From contig OY740768.1 in assembly GCA_963513935.1 (NCBI GenBank), positions 72,454,877 through 72,518,876 on the forward strand: a stretch of 64,000 nucleotides of DNA, read 5' to 3'. The notes under the pieces were generated by a model. The model was not told the DNA's origin and did no database searches. It saw only the letters and a list, made by a program, of their open reading frames with translations. The translations under genes and the position numbers were made by a program. This DNA comes from Aphrophora alni. Its lineage: Eukaryota > Arthropoda > Insecta > Hemiptera > Aphrophoridae. Below are positions 14,454 through 26,321 of this stretch, piece by piece; the stretch's first letter is position 1; each line of letters starts with the position of its first letter.

Positions 14454-15798
14454 CAGTATGCGCAAAATAAACAATACTGAAACTGAAGCATCTGTAGCTG
14501 CCTTCTCAATCAGCTGTGTCAACTTTTGATTGTTCCCACGTCTTCGTGATTATTATTTCTTTTTATTTCAAGTTAATTTTTGCTGACATGGTGCTAACTA
14601 CTGCAGAGAAAGCTTTTATTGTAGAGCAGTATTTTTGCTCATACGGAATTGGACATGCTGGTGGGCCAAGTTTGTCACACACTGCATTACATTTTCAGGA
14701 ACATTTTCGCAAACACCTGTCTCGTAATGCTGTGATTATTAGTGTTGTTCAAAAATTTCGAAGAACAGGTAGTGTTTAGATGCAGCGGAAGGACTATTCA
14801 AGTTGTCCAACTACTGTCTGTACAACTGAAACCCACGGAAAAGTGTTGTAGCATATGTTACATTCACCGAAAAGAAGCCTAAACTGAACCTCTTTGAAAC
14901 TGAATATAAGCAATAGGTCATTGAGAAGAATGTTTAAAAACAATGGTGGTTTTCCCTACAAGATACAAAATGTTCAACCTTTGAACTCTATAAACAAAAC
15001 AGTCAGAGTTCAGTACTGCCCTTCAATGTTAACAATGTGCTATGGAGAACCTGAGTTTCTGAGTGATGTATGGTTTTCAGATGAATGTCATTTGCCCCTT
15101 AATGGTTTTATAATCAAGCAGACAACACATTTCCTAGGGTTTGAATGTCCTGACTGTGTTATAGAGAGGCCACAGAATAGTAAGCATGTAACCATTTGTT
15201 GTGCTGTGTCAGGGAGAGGCATAATTGGTCCATACTTTGTTGAAGACAATAATAGAAATCCTCTTACTGTAAATCAGGACCGATACAGGGTTGTTTTTGA
15301 TTGTTTTTTAGGATACCTCATATTGTTTTGTCTTGCCCAAAAGCTGTCTTTTTATTCACAATGGGTTCAGCAAGATGGCACATCCAGCCACACTGCCTTA
15401 ACCAACATTGCTGTCCTTCAAGAAACTTTTGCAAACTAATCTCCCTTAGAACAAACTTTTCTTACCCAATCCACTTCCCCGATCTCACATAACCTGACGC
15501 CTAGATCTGGAGAATGTTGAAAGAGAAGATTTTCCATAAAGACCTACCAGCTATCATCATCCAATTCAAAAAAATAAAATAACCACGTGAATAAGGAGCA
15601 TGAAACAAATCCTCTTCACCAAAATGATGCAAAGCCTTCAAAAAGAGTACGAGTGTTGCCTAAAACTGAATGGAGGTCATATTGAACTTGTTATTACCTG
15701 AGTTTTAACCGATTTTGCTTCCTTTTACTTGTATATGTTGGTAAAACTATGTAAATAAAATCTTACAATTTCAGAACTGTTTATTTTCATGCATACTG
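14454..15798 (+). mobile_element. mariner-like DNA transposon with TIRs and TA target duplication
   Basis: A 1,345-bp element. The left end reads CAGTATGCGCAAAATAAACA and the inverse of the right end CAGTATGCATGAAAATAAAC. With small gaps the similarity extends about 33 bp to CTGAAA.TG on both sides. TA dinucleotides flank both ends (14452-14453 and 15799-15800), the normal target duplication of the Tc1/mariner superfamily. The length is standard for a full-size mariner-type element. Its transposase is broken, so it is a dead copy. Confidence 0.85.
14588..15492 (+). pseudogene. mariner-like transposase, broken
   Basis: Begins MVLTTAEKAFIVEQYF with the family's first HTH block ending VQKFRRTGSV, then hits a stop at 14777. 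The second part resumes in another frame near 14894 with ISNRSLRRMFKNNGGFPYKI, then WFSDECHLPLNGFI (first catalytic Asp), CAVSGRGIIGPYFVEDNN, and WVQQDGTSSHTAL (second Asp). Another frameshift near 15436 leads to ISLRTNFSYPIHFPDLT, the degraded block around the third acidic residue. Order and spacing are those of a complete transposase of roughly 300-350 residues, with at least two frameshifts and stops. It sits inside the TIR-bounded element in an intron of PC2, on the opposite strand. Confidence 0.85.
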
Positions 15799-15939
15799 TA
15801 TTAGATTATTACATTATTTATAGTTTCTAAAACATTTTTTAGGCATTTTGTTATACAATATTTTTATAAAAAATGAAATTTTTCTCAACTTTCTTTCTAA
15901 ATAAATATACGTAAATACAATACATAAATATATCCTCTC

Positions 15940-17395
15940 ACCACACAACCCGTTGTGGGTTTATGGTTGCTAGATGGCTTTTTGTTGGGTAATATATGGG
16001 TCAGGAGATCATATTTCTGTCACCACCATTCTATCTTTCTTGACCATGATTCCCTACCAATCATTGTTGTTGTTCCTATGAATAATGATAGAGAAATCAT
16101 ATCATGATCAAAGATCTGGCATCTCAATATAGTTTAGCCATGTGTTTTAGTCCTGGTGGTCTTTATTACACTTTGTGGATCCAAGAAAATGATTCTTGTC
16201 CATAACACAACAAATGGTGCATTCACTAAATTGGTATAAACCAACTTATACTAAATGCACTGCAAAGCAATCATGTCCAAGTCCAAAGTTAGCAACAGCT
16301 TCTTTTCTGAGTATTTTTTCCTATTTCTTGTGATATCTTTTAACATCTTTATGTTGGACTGATTTGTGATTTCTTTTTCAAATATATTAGTCACTTTATG
16401 TTTTAATAAGTTTTTGAAAGGATTCTGCTTCTACTTATATTTTATTGGTGTAAACGTTTGTTCTTTTTTTGGCAAGCATGTTAGCCATTTCACTACCCAC
16501 TTCCCACTTTGACATGGGAAGGAACAAACTGTTTTCTGAAGAGTTGTTGTTTGAGAGTTGGTTTTATGTTGTACAATATTCACCTACTTGGTGTTTTGTT
16601 CCAAGACACTACTTGTATGGCTACTTGTGAATCCACCAAGAGGACCACCTTTACGAAGGCCCTAGGTCTGTATATTAGTTTATTGAAGGCTAGGTTTTTG
16701 TTTCTCCTTCAAAACTTGTTGTGTATTTCCTAAATAGAGTATAGTAAGAGATCAACTAGCCATACTCCTGGCCCTGCAGTGTCTGCGTTGTTCATTTGAG
16801 AGCCATCAGTGTCAATTTTGAACCACTCGTTTTGAAGATAATTTCCTTCTATGGTTTCCAGTGTAAGAGTTTTCAGGACTCTTGTGCCAGAATTGTCGAT
16901 GGTGGTAAATAGGTTTAAAGTTTTAATTGTTAAAACTCTAGTAAGTTGATGGTTTAGACACTGGGATCTACCTGGTTTGGTATGTTCAACAATCTCAAGA
17001 AGCTTCGGAGTATGCCCAGTGGTGAAGTTGGCTTTTTAAGTGTTTGTTCTGCAGTTTTTTGTTTAGTCCAGTATGCCCGGGAAGAGATTTGCATCCTGAT
17101 GTAGAAAACTGTTCATGATATCTGGATTTATAAGCTAATATAGATAGATTTTTTTTTGTACCATTGAAGGGCTGCAATGGAGTTGACTTCAGCCACATTT
17201 TAATTTTGGTGCATTGTTCTGAACTTTTTCCAAACAATTCATATATTAGTTTTGTTACTTCACTACCATACTTAATTAATAGTTTTACATGGGTGTGGTA
17301 TTCAAAGTATCCTGAATGGTGCCCCTTTGTTCCTCCATGGACTGCCAAAGTCCTTTGTGTAGACCCAGTCTCCTGTTTTGGTTTTTCTAAATTTT
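15940..17395 (-). pseudogene. LINE ORF2 relic: end of RT, RNase H and 3' tail
   Basis: Minus-strand remnant of a Jockey/I-type non-LTR retrotransposon. Reading from 17395 downward: GTKGHHSGYFEYHTHVKLLI then KYGSEVTKL, equivalent to the RT thumb pattern GTxWGxxxxxLLxIYxxLVxSxLxYGSEVY. At about 16830-16770 NEWFKIDTDGSQMNN is the first catalytic Asp block (xTDGS) of RNase H. At about 16530-16470 FVPSHVKVGS and, after a shift, SEMANMLAKK match the last RNase H block (WVPSHVGxxGNExADxLAK). Multiple stops and shifts are present. The frame 16995-17348 is the longest surviving piece. It lies in the intron between the last two PC2 exons. Confidence 0.8.
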
Positions 17396-17544
17396 AGCCA
17401 TGTACTTGGTACAGTTAAGTTTAAAAATTCAGTATGACAAGATGTCAAATATATCTATCCATTGTAAAATTATAGTTTTATAGTTAGATATAAAACATTG
17501 GAAATTTGAGTTACAAATAAGTCAGCTGATGGTTTAACATATAT

Positions 17545-17551
<7 letters not shown>

Positions 17552-17592
<41 letters not shown>
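17552..17592. repeat. (TA)n microsatellite
   Basis: Uninterrupted AT alternation of about 41 bp, followed by a short GTATACACACACAC run. Confidence 0.95.
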
Positions 17593-17596
<4 letters not shown>

Positions 17597-18726
17597 ACAC
17601 ACACACTGAACTTGAAATTAGGCCTATATATTCAAGAGAAAATTTCAGGAATATTGTGGATGGTCTATACATGGTTTTAAGAAAGTGGTTTAAAGGAAAC
17701 ATTCAGTGTAACATATTGTGAAAACGCATTCCATACTTGCTGAAATTCCATATTAGGGTAAATAATAAGTCACATGTAAATTTCACAAACCATATAATAT
17801 TTCATATTTAACACAATCATCTTTCATGAAGAACATCAATGAATTAGCATTCAGAATGTCTTAAATGAATGCCAGTGAATAAGAACATAATAATACCTAT
17901 ATATAGTATAAACAATTTTGATGACGAGGTTATAGAACATATTCTCAGTAACAATGAAGACTTGACTTTGAGTGTAACAGTGCGAATTGACCTGTAGTAA
18001 ATGGTGATTCAAGTACCATTAAAATATTCTGTTTTTTCCCTAGATTTATAATTTATTTTAAGTGTCAAGGCAGTCTCTGTTAGTTCTGGTTATCGCTAAG
18101 AGATAGCGCTGAGTGGAGTGTAAGTGTCCTGTGGCTGAATGTAAATACTGAACTACTGTAAGTGCCATGCATGATTATTTACAATGTGTACTTTTGTTTC
18201 ATTTATTAGAGAAGTTTGGCTTTAAAATTCTAATGTGCATTCCTTTCAATAAATTGGTGAATTAAATAAAATAAAAACACCCATTAAAGGCCTGGTACCA
18301 TACTTATCAAATATTTTTTGACTCTCAAAATATTACAAACTTAACCTCTAAAAATATATATATATATATTTGGAATTTTTATAATTTAATATTACACTGC
18401 CTACTTTGTGTAATTTTATTTTGCTTTTTTAAAAATATTTAATATAAAAAGCCTTTGGTATTCATCATATAATATATTTTCACCTATTCCAAGTGCTATT
18501 GGTGCTTAGACATCTATATTAGGCATTGCCACTTAGACCACTTTTTGGATTAGATTCATAGGACATGGATCCCAATTGATTTTTCTTAAAAAAAAAAATT
18601 AAAACACCTTATATGGGCTTAAATTTGTACATACAAAATGTACATTTCGTACACATAAAATAGATGCACAACTAACTGTTATATTCATATCACACGGAAA
18701 AACAACTTTCTGTAACACATGGCTTT
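17593..18726. other. PC2 intron sequence, nothing recognised
   Basis: No motif seen. A slightly GC-richer patch at about 18070-18160 includes a small inverted repeat around CGCTAAGAGATAGCG but no known element. Confidence 0.4.
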
Positions 18727-19690
18727 TTACTTAAAGGCATACATTATCTTATTCGCCTTATCTACAGAATCCATTTGTTTATTATATTCACAAACAGTTT
18801 TCAATTTATAAGTGTTTTTTCTTAATATAATAACAGCTACCATTTCATGACTATAAATGCTAGACAGCATAGCAACAGGTCTCTTATTATACCATTTTTC
18901 AGCAATGAGTTTTTGGGTGTGACACACAAAAAATCTCACTGGTTTTATTTTAGCTATATCTAACTTTTATAAAACTGGTTTTTATAAAACTATATCTAAC
19001 TTTTATAGTTAGATATGGCAATTTTCAAGTCACTCCTCACTGTTTCACAGGCACCAGTTATGTTATCAAAAAGCCATAAGAACAATTATTCAGGGCTTGA
19101 GAACCAGTTGTCCATGAAACAACATAGTTAAGACTGATATAGGGTTCCACAAATGTTTATACAACTTGTGCCTAAACTTATACAACAACGCCTAAATCAC
19201 CATAGCAATTCCTAATTGTTGTCATTATTAGCCATGGGGTAATTGTATGGATATTCCAGTGTATTTATAAATAAATATAAAATAATTCTGGTAGCACAGT
19301 CATATAGAACATAAAGTTTTACACAAAAGCATTGTTGTTTCTTTGGAATGTATTGTTTCCATGCTAATCTGTTATTCTACTCAACCAACTTTCGTCAATT
19401 ACAAGATTTCTACTAGGTTTGAAAAGAGGACAATATTTTTTGTGTCTAAGAAATTCTATTACTGTACAAATCTTCTAAAATTTTCATGATCTGTGTCAAG
19501 TGAATTATCATCAAAATGTGTCATTCTTAGCAATAGAAGAACCTGTCTTTACTGAAAATTGTTGAATAAATTTTAGATTGTAGCAGGGGTCAGAACTCCA
19601 ACAATGTTTTATAGTTTCTACTATTATAAGCCATAAACATTATGACACCTAGGAAACAATATATTTCTCCAGGAGTTTACTTTTTAAAAA
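18727..19690 (-). pseudogene. piggyBac-family transposase relic
   Basis: Decayed minus-strand piggyBac transposase. From high to low coordinates: TPGEIYCFLGVIMFMAYNSR and IYSTIFSKDRFFYC (about 19690-19530), equivalent to the ExxxFLGxxxxMG...IFxxxMSRxRF block; PSRNLVIDESWLSRITD (about 19430-19375), the conserved DE-containing block where the family reads LxxDExMxxFKGR; TGACETVRSDLKIAISNYK (near 19055-19000), matching TGxxGTVRxNRKxxP; and, in the open frame 18727-18939, KRPVAMLSSIYSHEMV and VCEYNKQMDSVDKAN, matching the WxDKRxVxxLST..YNxxMGGVDxxD block. All are in correct order. Stops interrupt every block but the last. I found no TTAA-flanked inverted repeats. Confidence 0.8.
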
Positions 19691-20958
19691 ATCCCTTAAA
19701 TCACCAATTTGGTAATAGGAATTACTAAACTCATCTTAAATTAAGTAGTGGTGACCAAATTTTCATTTTTACAATTGTAACAGAAAAAACTTTATACGAT
19801 GTGATTACTATTTAAGGTGATTTATTAAGTCATAGGACGTGATTACTCTTTAAGCAAGAATTGGCATACAAGAAAAGGTACAATTTATCAAGAAAATTCT
19901 TATACTTGAGATGAATAAAGGATAATTTTCAAAGTGTTATTGAAACAATTAACTGCACCGATTTGTATCAAATGTCCTTAAACATAATTAATCAAACACA
20001 AAAATGCATTGCTGTATAGAGTGCTCATATCCAATATTTTATGTAAAAGTAAATGTATAAACTTTAAATTTCTTTGTCTCTTACATAAAATCCAACTTAT
20101 TAGGTAAAACATTACTGACTTTTTGGATGGGCTCCTCTACAGAATGAGTGGAAGATGCTGATTCTATATTTATTAGTAGAATTAGTTAGTGGAGATCAGG
20201 ACCATGGTTGGGTATTGAACCTCTTAAACAAACATCTAGGTTAAGAATTAACATTTTTTTTATATGCCAAAAAGAAATAACCAACCAAATAAACTGTTCT
20301 AATGCCAGAAACAAATGACAACCTACTGCAACCTAAAGCCCTAATACTAATTTTAAAAAAAGTAAAATTTATAGTCAGTCACAAGATTTAAATACAGGTA
20401 AAAGTAGTAATCTTGTAGAGTACTAGTCATAAGACATTTAACCTAATGAGCTGCACACTCTTACTTGACCTTTAGTAAAATTAATTTACTGTAAAATCAG
20501 ATAATTTTGGAATCAAAGTCACAGTTTTATAATATTATTTTACATTTATTATACAACTATATTTTCGGAATGATTTTATAATGCAAAGTTTTCATTTCTC
20601 GTTTAATGAAATATTGATGAACAAGTTTATTTTATAAATGATTATTTAATAGTATGTTTTATTTTTAGTTTTGTGTACTTAAAAAATGATAAGCTAATAG
20701 TTATTTACAATGTGGTTCATCCTAAACATCTTTAGCACAAAATTTGTTAAAGAATATTGTACAACAAACTGTAAGTTTACTTGATCTAATAGTGACTATG
20801 TCATCATCCTTAGTCAATACAAGCACACAAACCCTCAGTTCCAGGAGTTGTAATTCCGTCCAATTATTGTTTGTGTGCATGTTACATATTATAAAATTAC
20901 AATCATTCTAATTTACATAAATTACAAATTTTTATGAGTAAAAATTATAACATTTTAC
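19691..20958. other. PC2 intron sequence, nothing recognised
   Basis: AT-rich intron. Contains a 10-bp inverted repeat GCACACAAAC (20823-20832) / GTTTGTGTGC (20869-20878) about 80-135 nt downstream of the PC2 donor at 20959 in the sense of transcription. No element recognised. Confidence 0.4.
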
Positions 20959-21076
20959 CTCTAGGGACCACGTTCCTTGTGGATATTCACCCCATGTGTG
21001 TGTAGTCATAAATGGCCACTTAGTAAACCCATCGCGTCTGTCATCATCATTGACTCTGCGACTTAATATCATTGAT
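20959..21076 (-). CDS. amon: PC2/amontillado exon: P domain core
   Basis: A 118-bp exon. Its first base completes Arg and it ends in phase 0 with GAG before donor GTAAAATG. The acceptor is TTAATTTTCAG. It encodes SMILSRRVNDDDRRDGFTKW, PFMTTHTWGEYPQGTWSLE. SxLLSxRxxDDxxxGFxKWPFMTTHTWGE and GTWSLE are highly conserved P-domain strands in PC2. A (TA)n microsatellite lies about 300 bp upstream of the acceptor, on the intron side. The intron to the terminal coding exon is 8,191 bp and contains the piggyBac, LINE and mariner-like relics. Confidence 0.95.
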
Positions 21077-21372
21077 CTGAAAATTAATATTGTAAATTGT
21101 ATAAAATGGAACATAAGTGTAGATTATTTTAGTGACTTTATAGACTGGATGTAACAGTAACAGAACTGTGTAGGTGCAATCGATTTTTGGTGGGAAAGTA
21201 GTGTGCTATATTCTGGTTATGAGATGATATGATAACTGGGTTATCATTTATATTGAATGTAAGAATGAACTGGAATATATCACCAAAACATCCATGCATT
21301 TTATTCTCTAAAAAAAAAAAACTAATCCTGTTGTTATTAATTAGAAGTGATTATTTAGTGAAAATAAAACGG

Positions 21373-21376
<4 letters not shown>

Positions 21377-21426
<50 letters not shown>
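21377..21426. repeat. (TA)n microsatellite
   Basis: About 50 bp of uninterrupted AT alternation. Confidence 0.95.
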
Positions 21427-21429
<3 letters not shown>

Positions 21430-21642
21430 CACTAAAACAAATATTAATGATCTTTGAGGAATTTATACTATTTGTCGGTATTTTTAAACAGGTTATGTAG
21501 TTTTATAACATAAATCCCACAACATAGTTATCCTGTTTGTTACATTTCATAGAGGTAAAAATCAATTATCATAATTGGTAGAATAAATGTTGCAGTATTA
21601 ACAAAGTATTAACTAATATATGCTTAGGCTATATTACACATT

Positions 21643-21735
21643 GGGGAGCAGCATAGCTCAGATGGAAGAGCACTCAATTATCTCACAGCTGTTCATAATG
21701 GTGAACTGTCATCAGAGGTTGGAGCCTAGTGCCTA
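21643..21735 (+). repeat. tRNA-like fragment, probably a SINE head
   Basis: TAGCTCAGATGGAAGAGC at 21654-21671 is an excellent RNA polymerase III A box, and GAGGTTGGAGCC near 21715-21726 is a one-mismatch B box (GGTTCGANNCC). Between them the sequence does not fold into clear anticodon and variable arms. The 5' GGGGAGC is not complemented at the 3' end, so this is not a working tRNA gene. A tRNA-derived SINE head or a tRNA pseudogene fits. I see no second copy in the window. Confidence 0.55.
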
Positions 21736-23419
21736 GAGCCTATTTTCCATGTGTTACCTACTCGCCAATCTTTATTAGTCTAGAGGGCATAAGTATACAA
21801 AAAATATATACTGTATCTACATATTATACATTGTCTAGCCTATTTTAAACAGATAAAATGTTCAATAATTAAAAAAAGGGAAAAGTGATAATGTATTAAC
21901 TAATTTAATCTGTATATATATAGTGGTATCGTTGAACAAACTCACAATTGGTTTGATTATTTAACTCTTCTATTCCATGCTGCATTAGGGTGTACTATAT
22001 GTCACCTTAGATGGACCTTATTGGCTCTTTCTACTTACTACCTCATCTTGACCAATATTCTAATTAAAATACCTACCACCACCTAGGTTCATCCTCCCAA
22101 GACCTATAAGTCATAGAATACTTAATCATTAGTTCAATTCATATTCAACCTACAGTTCCTCCAATTATTTAAGCTTTAAACACATACTTAAATCATACCA
22201 GCCAAATTATTTACTTAATGAAATTCATAATTATTAAGTAAATTAATAATAATAAAATTATTAAGTAAACATAAATTATTAAGCACAATAATTTTAAGTT
22301 GCTTTCTTGCTATTATCTCATCTACTTTTCCACCTAGAGCATGCTTTAGTTGAGGTCTAAAGATCATAACATTTAATCCTGCACATGTGGTTATTTTCTG
22401 TAGTGCTATATGAAACCAATGATATGACCTTTAATTCTTATATGCACAGTTTTGGGAAGGTAATTAATGTTGTGGTATAATATGCATCACAATTTACCAT
22501 GAGACAAGAAACAAAGCAGAGCCGGTTATGATAACTGATTATAATAAAAATAAATATGGGAATGATGTGTTAAACAAATTCTACAGGACATATTTTATGT
22601 CTAGAAAGTGTAAACACTAGTCGTAAACAATCCTTATTGGCATACTAAATGCTGCAGTCATTAATATTGTTATAAGTTTTAAGAAAAATACTATAACAAT
22701 AGTTATATAGTTTCCCTATTGTTTCTCTAGGAGTTAACTATACAAAGCTAATATAACAATAAGTTTTTTACTATCTGCACTGCTGTATATCAAAGGTGGA
22801 GTGAAGCCTAATGTGGGGCTAGCAAAAAACTTGTGTATAATAGAAAGCATTTGGTCATTCTGAAGTTTGTCTACAAATGAAGATGTAAAACAAGTTGCTC
22901 TGAATAAAACACAGCTTCATCCATTACAGAGACTGCTGTGGCATAGATTCCCTCTATCTCCCTCCTCAATCCATCAACATAACAGACAGATTGTAATTTA
23001 AAATAATCTAAAAATCATTCATATTATATCCTTAAATTTAAAATAATGGTTTCATTATTTACCATTTAAATAGGTCTTGGACAATTTGAAAGTAAATTAA
23101 ACAATGAGCTTCTGAAAGGTACCAATTATACATAATCACACCCATAAAAATAATTACTTATATTAAAAATAATTACAGTATACATGAATATAAAAAATAG
23201 CGTTAAAAATATTATGCACGTTTTCAAAACTTTAAAATTTAGGACATATACCTTAAGGTTAGGCAACAAACAAACACTTTGATGATGTCAGCTATGCTAT
23301 TTCATATTATTTGGTCAGGAATAATTCTTTTGAATGTTGATAATAACTTTTTATCATGAAATAATGACTCATTGAGGTATATAAAACATATATGTGTCAT
23401 AGATCAAGAATATTTATAA
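21736..23419. other. PC2 intron sequence, nothing recognised
   Basis: AT-rich intron. No coding or element motifs seen. Confidence 0.4.
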
Positions 23420-23540
23420 CAGGTTTTTTTTTATAAACCTCGGGGTCAGACTTTATTAGTCTTAAGTTTGTTAAGTGTGTAATCTGAACATGTATATGTA
23501 TATAGTGACTAATAAAGATATTTCATTTCATTTCATTTAT
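23420..23540 (+). mobile_element. 3' end of a non-LTR retrotransposon
   Basis: A short non-coding piece ending ACTAATAAAGATATTTCATTTCATTTCATTT. An AATAAAGA signal directly followed by a short (ATTTC)n run is the usual 3' end of insect LINEs, which end in simple repeats rather than a long poly(A). No coding sequence is attached. Confidence 0.5.
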
Positions 23541-23699
23541 GTACATGTTTCTTTAGCTTTTCAACTCTGCTGCAACCTGAATTATAATAAGTGACAAGTA
23601 ATATTGGGGATAGGAGTAGGCCTATATAGTCTTAAATTTGAAGAAAAACCGACATTTTGAATATGTTAAATGCCTGTCACACAATGGAAATAGGGCAGA

Positions 23700-23970
23700 C
23701 ACAGCAAAGGGACAGATTTTAAAAAGTTTACTGCACACTGGTCAGAGGGCAAGTAATACAGAGGAATAAAACCAGCTCCCCTCTGTCCAGTTAATATATA
23801 GTCCTAGAATCTCGTTTCTGAGCTGAATTTTATAGGCATGGATACGAAATTTTTTGTGCAGAACATTTCATATTGTTTTCACCCAAAAGTGACGCTGAAC
23901 ACTCAGATTGATCTTAACTCAACGAACCAAATAACACACTGTTCTTTGTGCTGCACGGTAAACATCCAAA
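23700..23970 (-). pseudogene. HTH transposase N-terminus relic (mariner-like)
   Basis: The minus strand from 23967 reads MFTVQHKEQCVIWFVELRSI and, after a shift, a VQRxF-like stretch and KFRIHAYK. This resembles the N-terminal HTH of mariner-like transposases (xxxxQRxxxVxWFxExxSxxxVQRxFRxxYxxxxP). It then decays and no catalytic blocks are seen. Only the first 30 or so residues carry the match, so the identification is tentative. Confidence 0.4.
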
Positions 23971-24166
23971 CATCGTAATGACCTACTTACTACTCAGCGG
24001 AGGCGGTGGGTCACTGCACATATTGTTTGGAGCATCTCAAGGTCATGCAATCGCTCTATGTCCTGTAACCGACAAAACTATCTGAAGGCAGTTAAAAAAC
24101 AGTGAAGAAATTATTCCTATAGTTTGAGAAGGTTTACTTCAATGATTTTTTGAAATCCCAGAATTC

Positions 24167-26017
24167 TTTTTCGATAAGCCTGTATATCTATCTCTCCCAA
24201 TATATATTATATAAAATATAAGCCCTATATATAGGGAGTATAACGATATCGCGTTATCAAATAAATAATAAAATAAAGGATAACAACGATCTCTATAAAA
24301 AATGAGTAATTACATGTAACTTATGATATAAAGGGGAATCTAAATTAAATAATAGAAAAATAAAGAACAACTAGTATCATCTGGTAACAGAAAATATTAT
24401 TTTAACAAAAATAAAAATCAAAAGGACATCTGTGCACAACAAATTAGGAGAGAAAGCGTGCAAAGAGAAAAGAAGCCGTTTCGCTAACCTTGTAGTGTAC
24501 ACGTGCTAACGTTAAACAATTTGTAACGGTATCTAAAGGGAGATTTTATGTCACGCAGCTGGATGTATAAAAAAAAAGAGAAATCTACAGGGTGAGAGAC
24601 CTGATGGGACACGCTAGAAAGTATAACGGTACTTCTAAAAAACATGAGAAACCGACAAAAGGAATTAGGTCGGCCAATCAAAAACCAGCCACATGGTGAA
24701 AGCTAACGAATTTAAAAAAATACAGCCACTAGGAAAAAAGAACAACATCTGGGGAGAAATCGAGAATTCAGCGAGCGAATCGGAGGAGTGAAAGCGAAGG
24801 AAAGTTTGGGAAGAAGGGAGAGGTTTTTGGCGTCGAAAATTTGAAGAGGAGTCTAAAATCTGGAGTGGTGAGGAGAGGTCCTAAGACAGAGAGCATTCTG
24901 TGGGACAGAGAAAGGGAGTTAGATTGACCACGAGACTAGGGTTCTCTGTGTCAATACGTCGAGTAAATTAATTAGTTGAATCAAAGTTGAAAAGAGAGTT
25001 AGTAGTTTTTAGTCAAAAGTTTGTTGAGATTTTGGAGCAGATTAAAATATTTTGGAAGAATTGTTCGAGAGAAGAGTCGGAGGATCTAATTCATCGCCAG
25101 TGGAGACTTGGAGAGGATCATCAGTCCGAATTCCAGGATTAAGTTGTTGGAGATAGTGTGTGGAGTGTTTTGTTTTTTTATATATCTAAATCAAATTTAA
25201 AGCCATCGTTGTGTTGTGTGTGGAAAGTGTTTCGTCGATCAAAATTGGAAGGCAGTACCCACGATAAGTACAATTTAAAATTCTTGTTCACTTTAAAATT
25301 ATAAATTCATTTTTCTAAAATAATTCACTTTAATTGAGCCATAAAAGAACCTAACGACCCTAAAAAGAGATAAGAGAATTAATTAAATAAATTAATAACT
25401 AACAAATTGAATAAAGATTTTAATAAAGTTTAATTTTGTAAAGGAAATAATTGTTTGTGTATAAAAAAAATAAAAGTAGTTCAAATTACAGATTAATTTC
25501 ATTAAAAATAACGCCAATTGTGGAAACTTGATGTTTTTTTAGTAATAAAGTCTAGCATAAGGAAAGACAATTAGTTAAGATAAATTTGTATATTACATAA
25601 CATTAAGGAATGCTTGTGGAATGAATGAAGAAATTTTTAGACACTAATGGAATAGATGTACGTTTTTATGATTCTTTGACATGTTGCTTAAATAAATTAA
25701 GGTTTGTTTTTTAAGTAATACGTTGTGTCAGGTGTGTTATTTATATTTCCATTTTTTGCAAGTTTAGGAAGGACTAAACAAATAGCAGGTAATCAAAAAT
25801 AATATTGAATTATTAATATCTAATAATAATTATTATTCAAAAAATATTCAAAATAAATAAATTAACTTAAATAAACATATATATATAACGTCTTGTTTGT
25901 TATATTTGGCGCACCAACGTGTGGGCTCGATTAAATTAGATTAATCAAAAATAAATTAATATAACAAAAACTGCGTTTATGTTATAGGAGAGATAGATAT
26001 ACAGGCTTATCGAAAAA
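24167..26017. mobile_element. 1.85-kb unit bounded by 31-bp inverted repeats, with LTR/PBS-like content
   Basis: Left arm TTTTTCGATAAGCCTGTATA then TCTATCTCTCC (24167-24197) is exactly inverted at 25987-26017. Inside lies a purine-rich, GC-richer stretch (24700-25260) with no open frame. At 25907, TGGCGCACCAACGTGTGGGC resembles a lysine-tRNA primer binding site (TGGCGCCCAACGTGGGGC) with extra bases. TGTAACG at 24522 could be the start of an LTR ending at about 25905. How the LTR-like part relates to the outer inverted repeat is unclear: either an LTR inserted in a TIR element, or a single unusual non-autonomous element. It sits in the 5.2-kb PC2 intron, about 300 bp upstream (lower coordinate) of the P-domain exon. 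Confidence 0.5.
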
Positions 26018-26321
26018 AAAAATCAAAATATTATTTATTAAAGAATTCACAATACTTAGATGAGGGATCTTTTTATTCCAAATTATGTCCCGAAAAGAAA
26101 TACATAAGACGAATACTCAGTATATTAATAGAAATTTTTTATTTTTTTTTAAAATTTTTACGTGTAAGTAGTATTTAACGTTTTTGAAGACACGATTATG
26201 AATTAAGTCTTGGTTATTATTTGGTTTTGTAAATGATCATGTTGGTACAACGTTTTTGTACAGTTTATTAGAATGTAAGTACAAGTAGTTTATTCAATTT
26301 TATTATCAATAAGTTAGCTAC

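Noticed and set aside
17511..17702. Minus-strand frame with Tyr-Ile repeats
   Set aside because: Translation of the (TA)n microsatellite.
21229..21435. Plus-strand frame ending in Ile-Tyr repeats
   Set aside because: Runs into the (TA)n microsatellite and has no motif upstream of it.
21643..21735. Functional tRNA gene
   Set aside because: A and B boxes are present, but the acceptor stem does not close and no clear anticodon arm forms.
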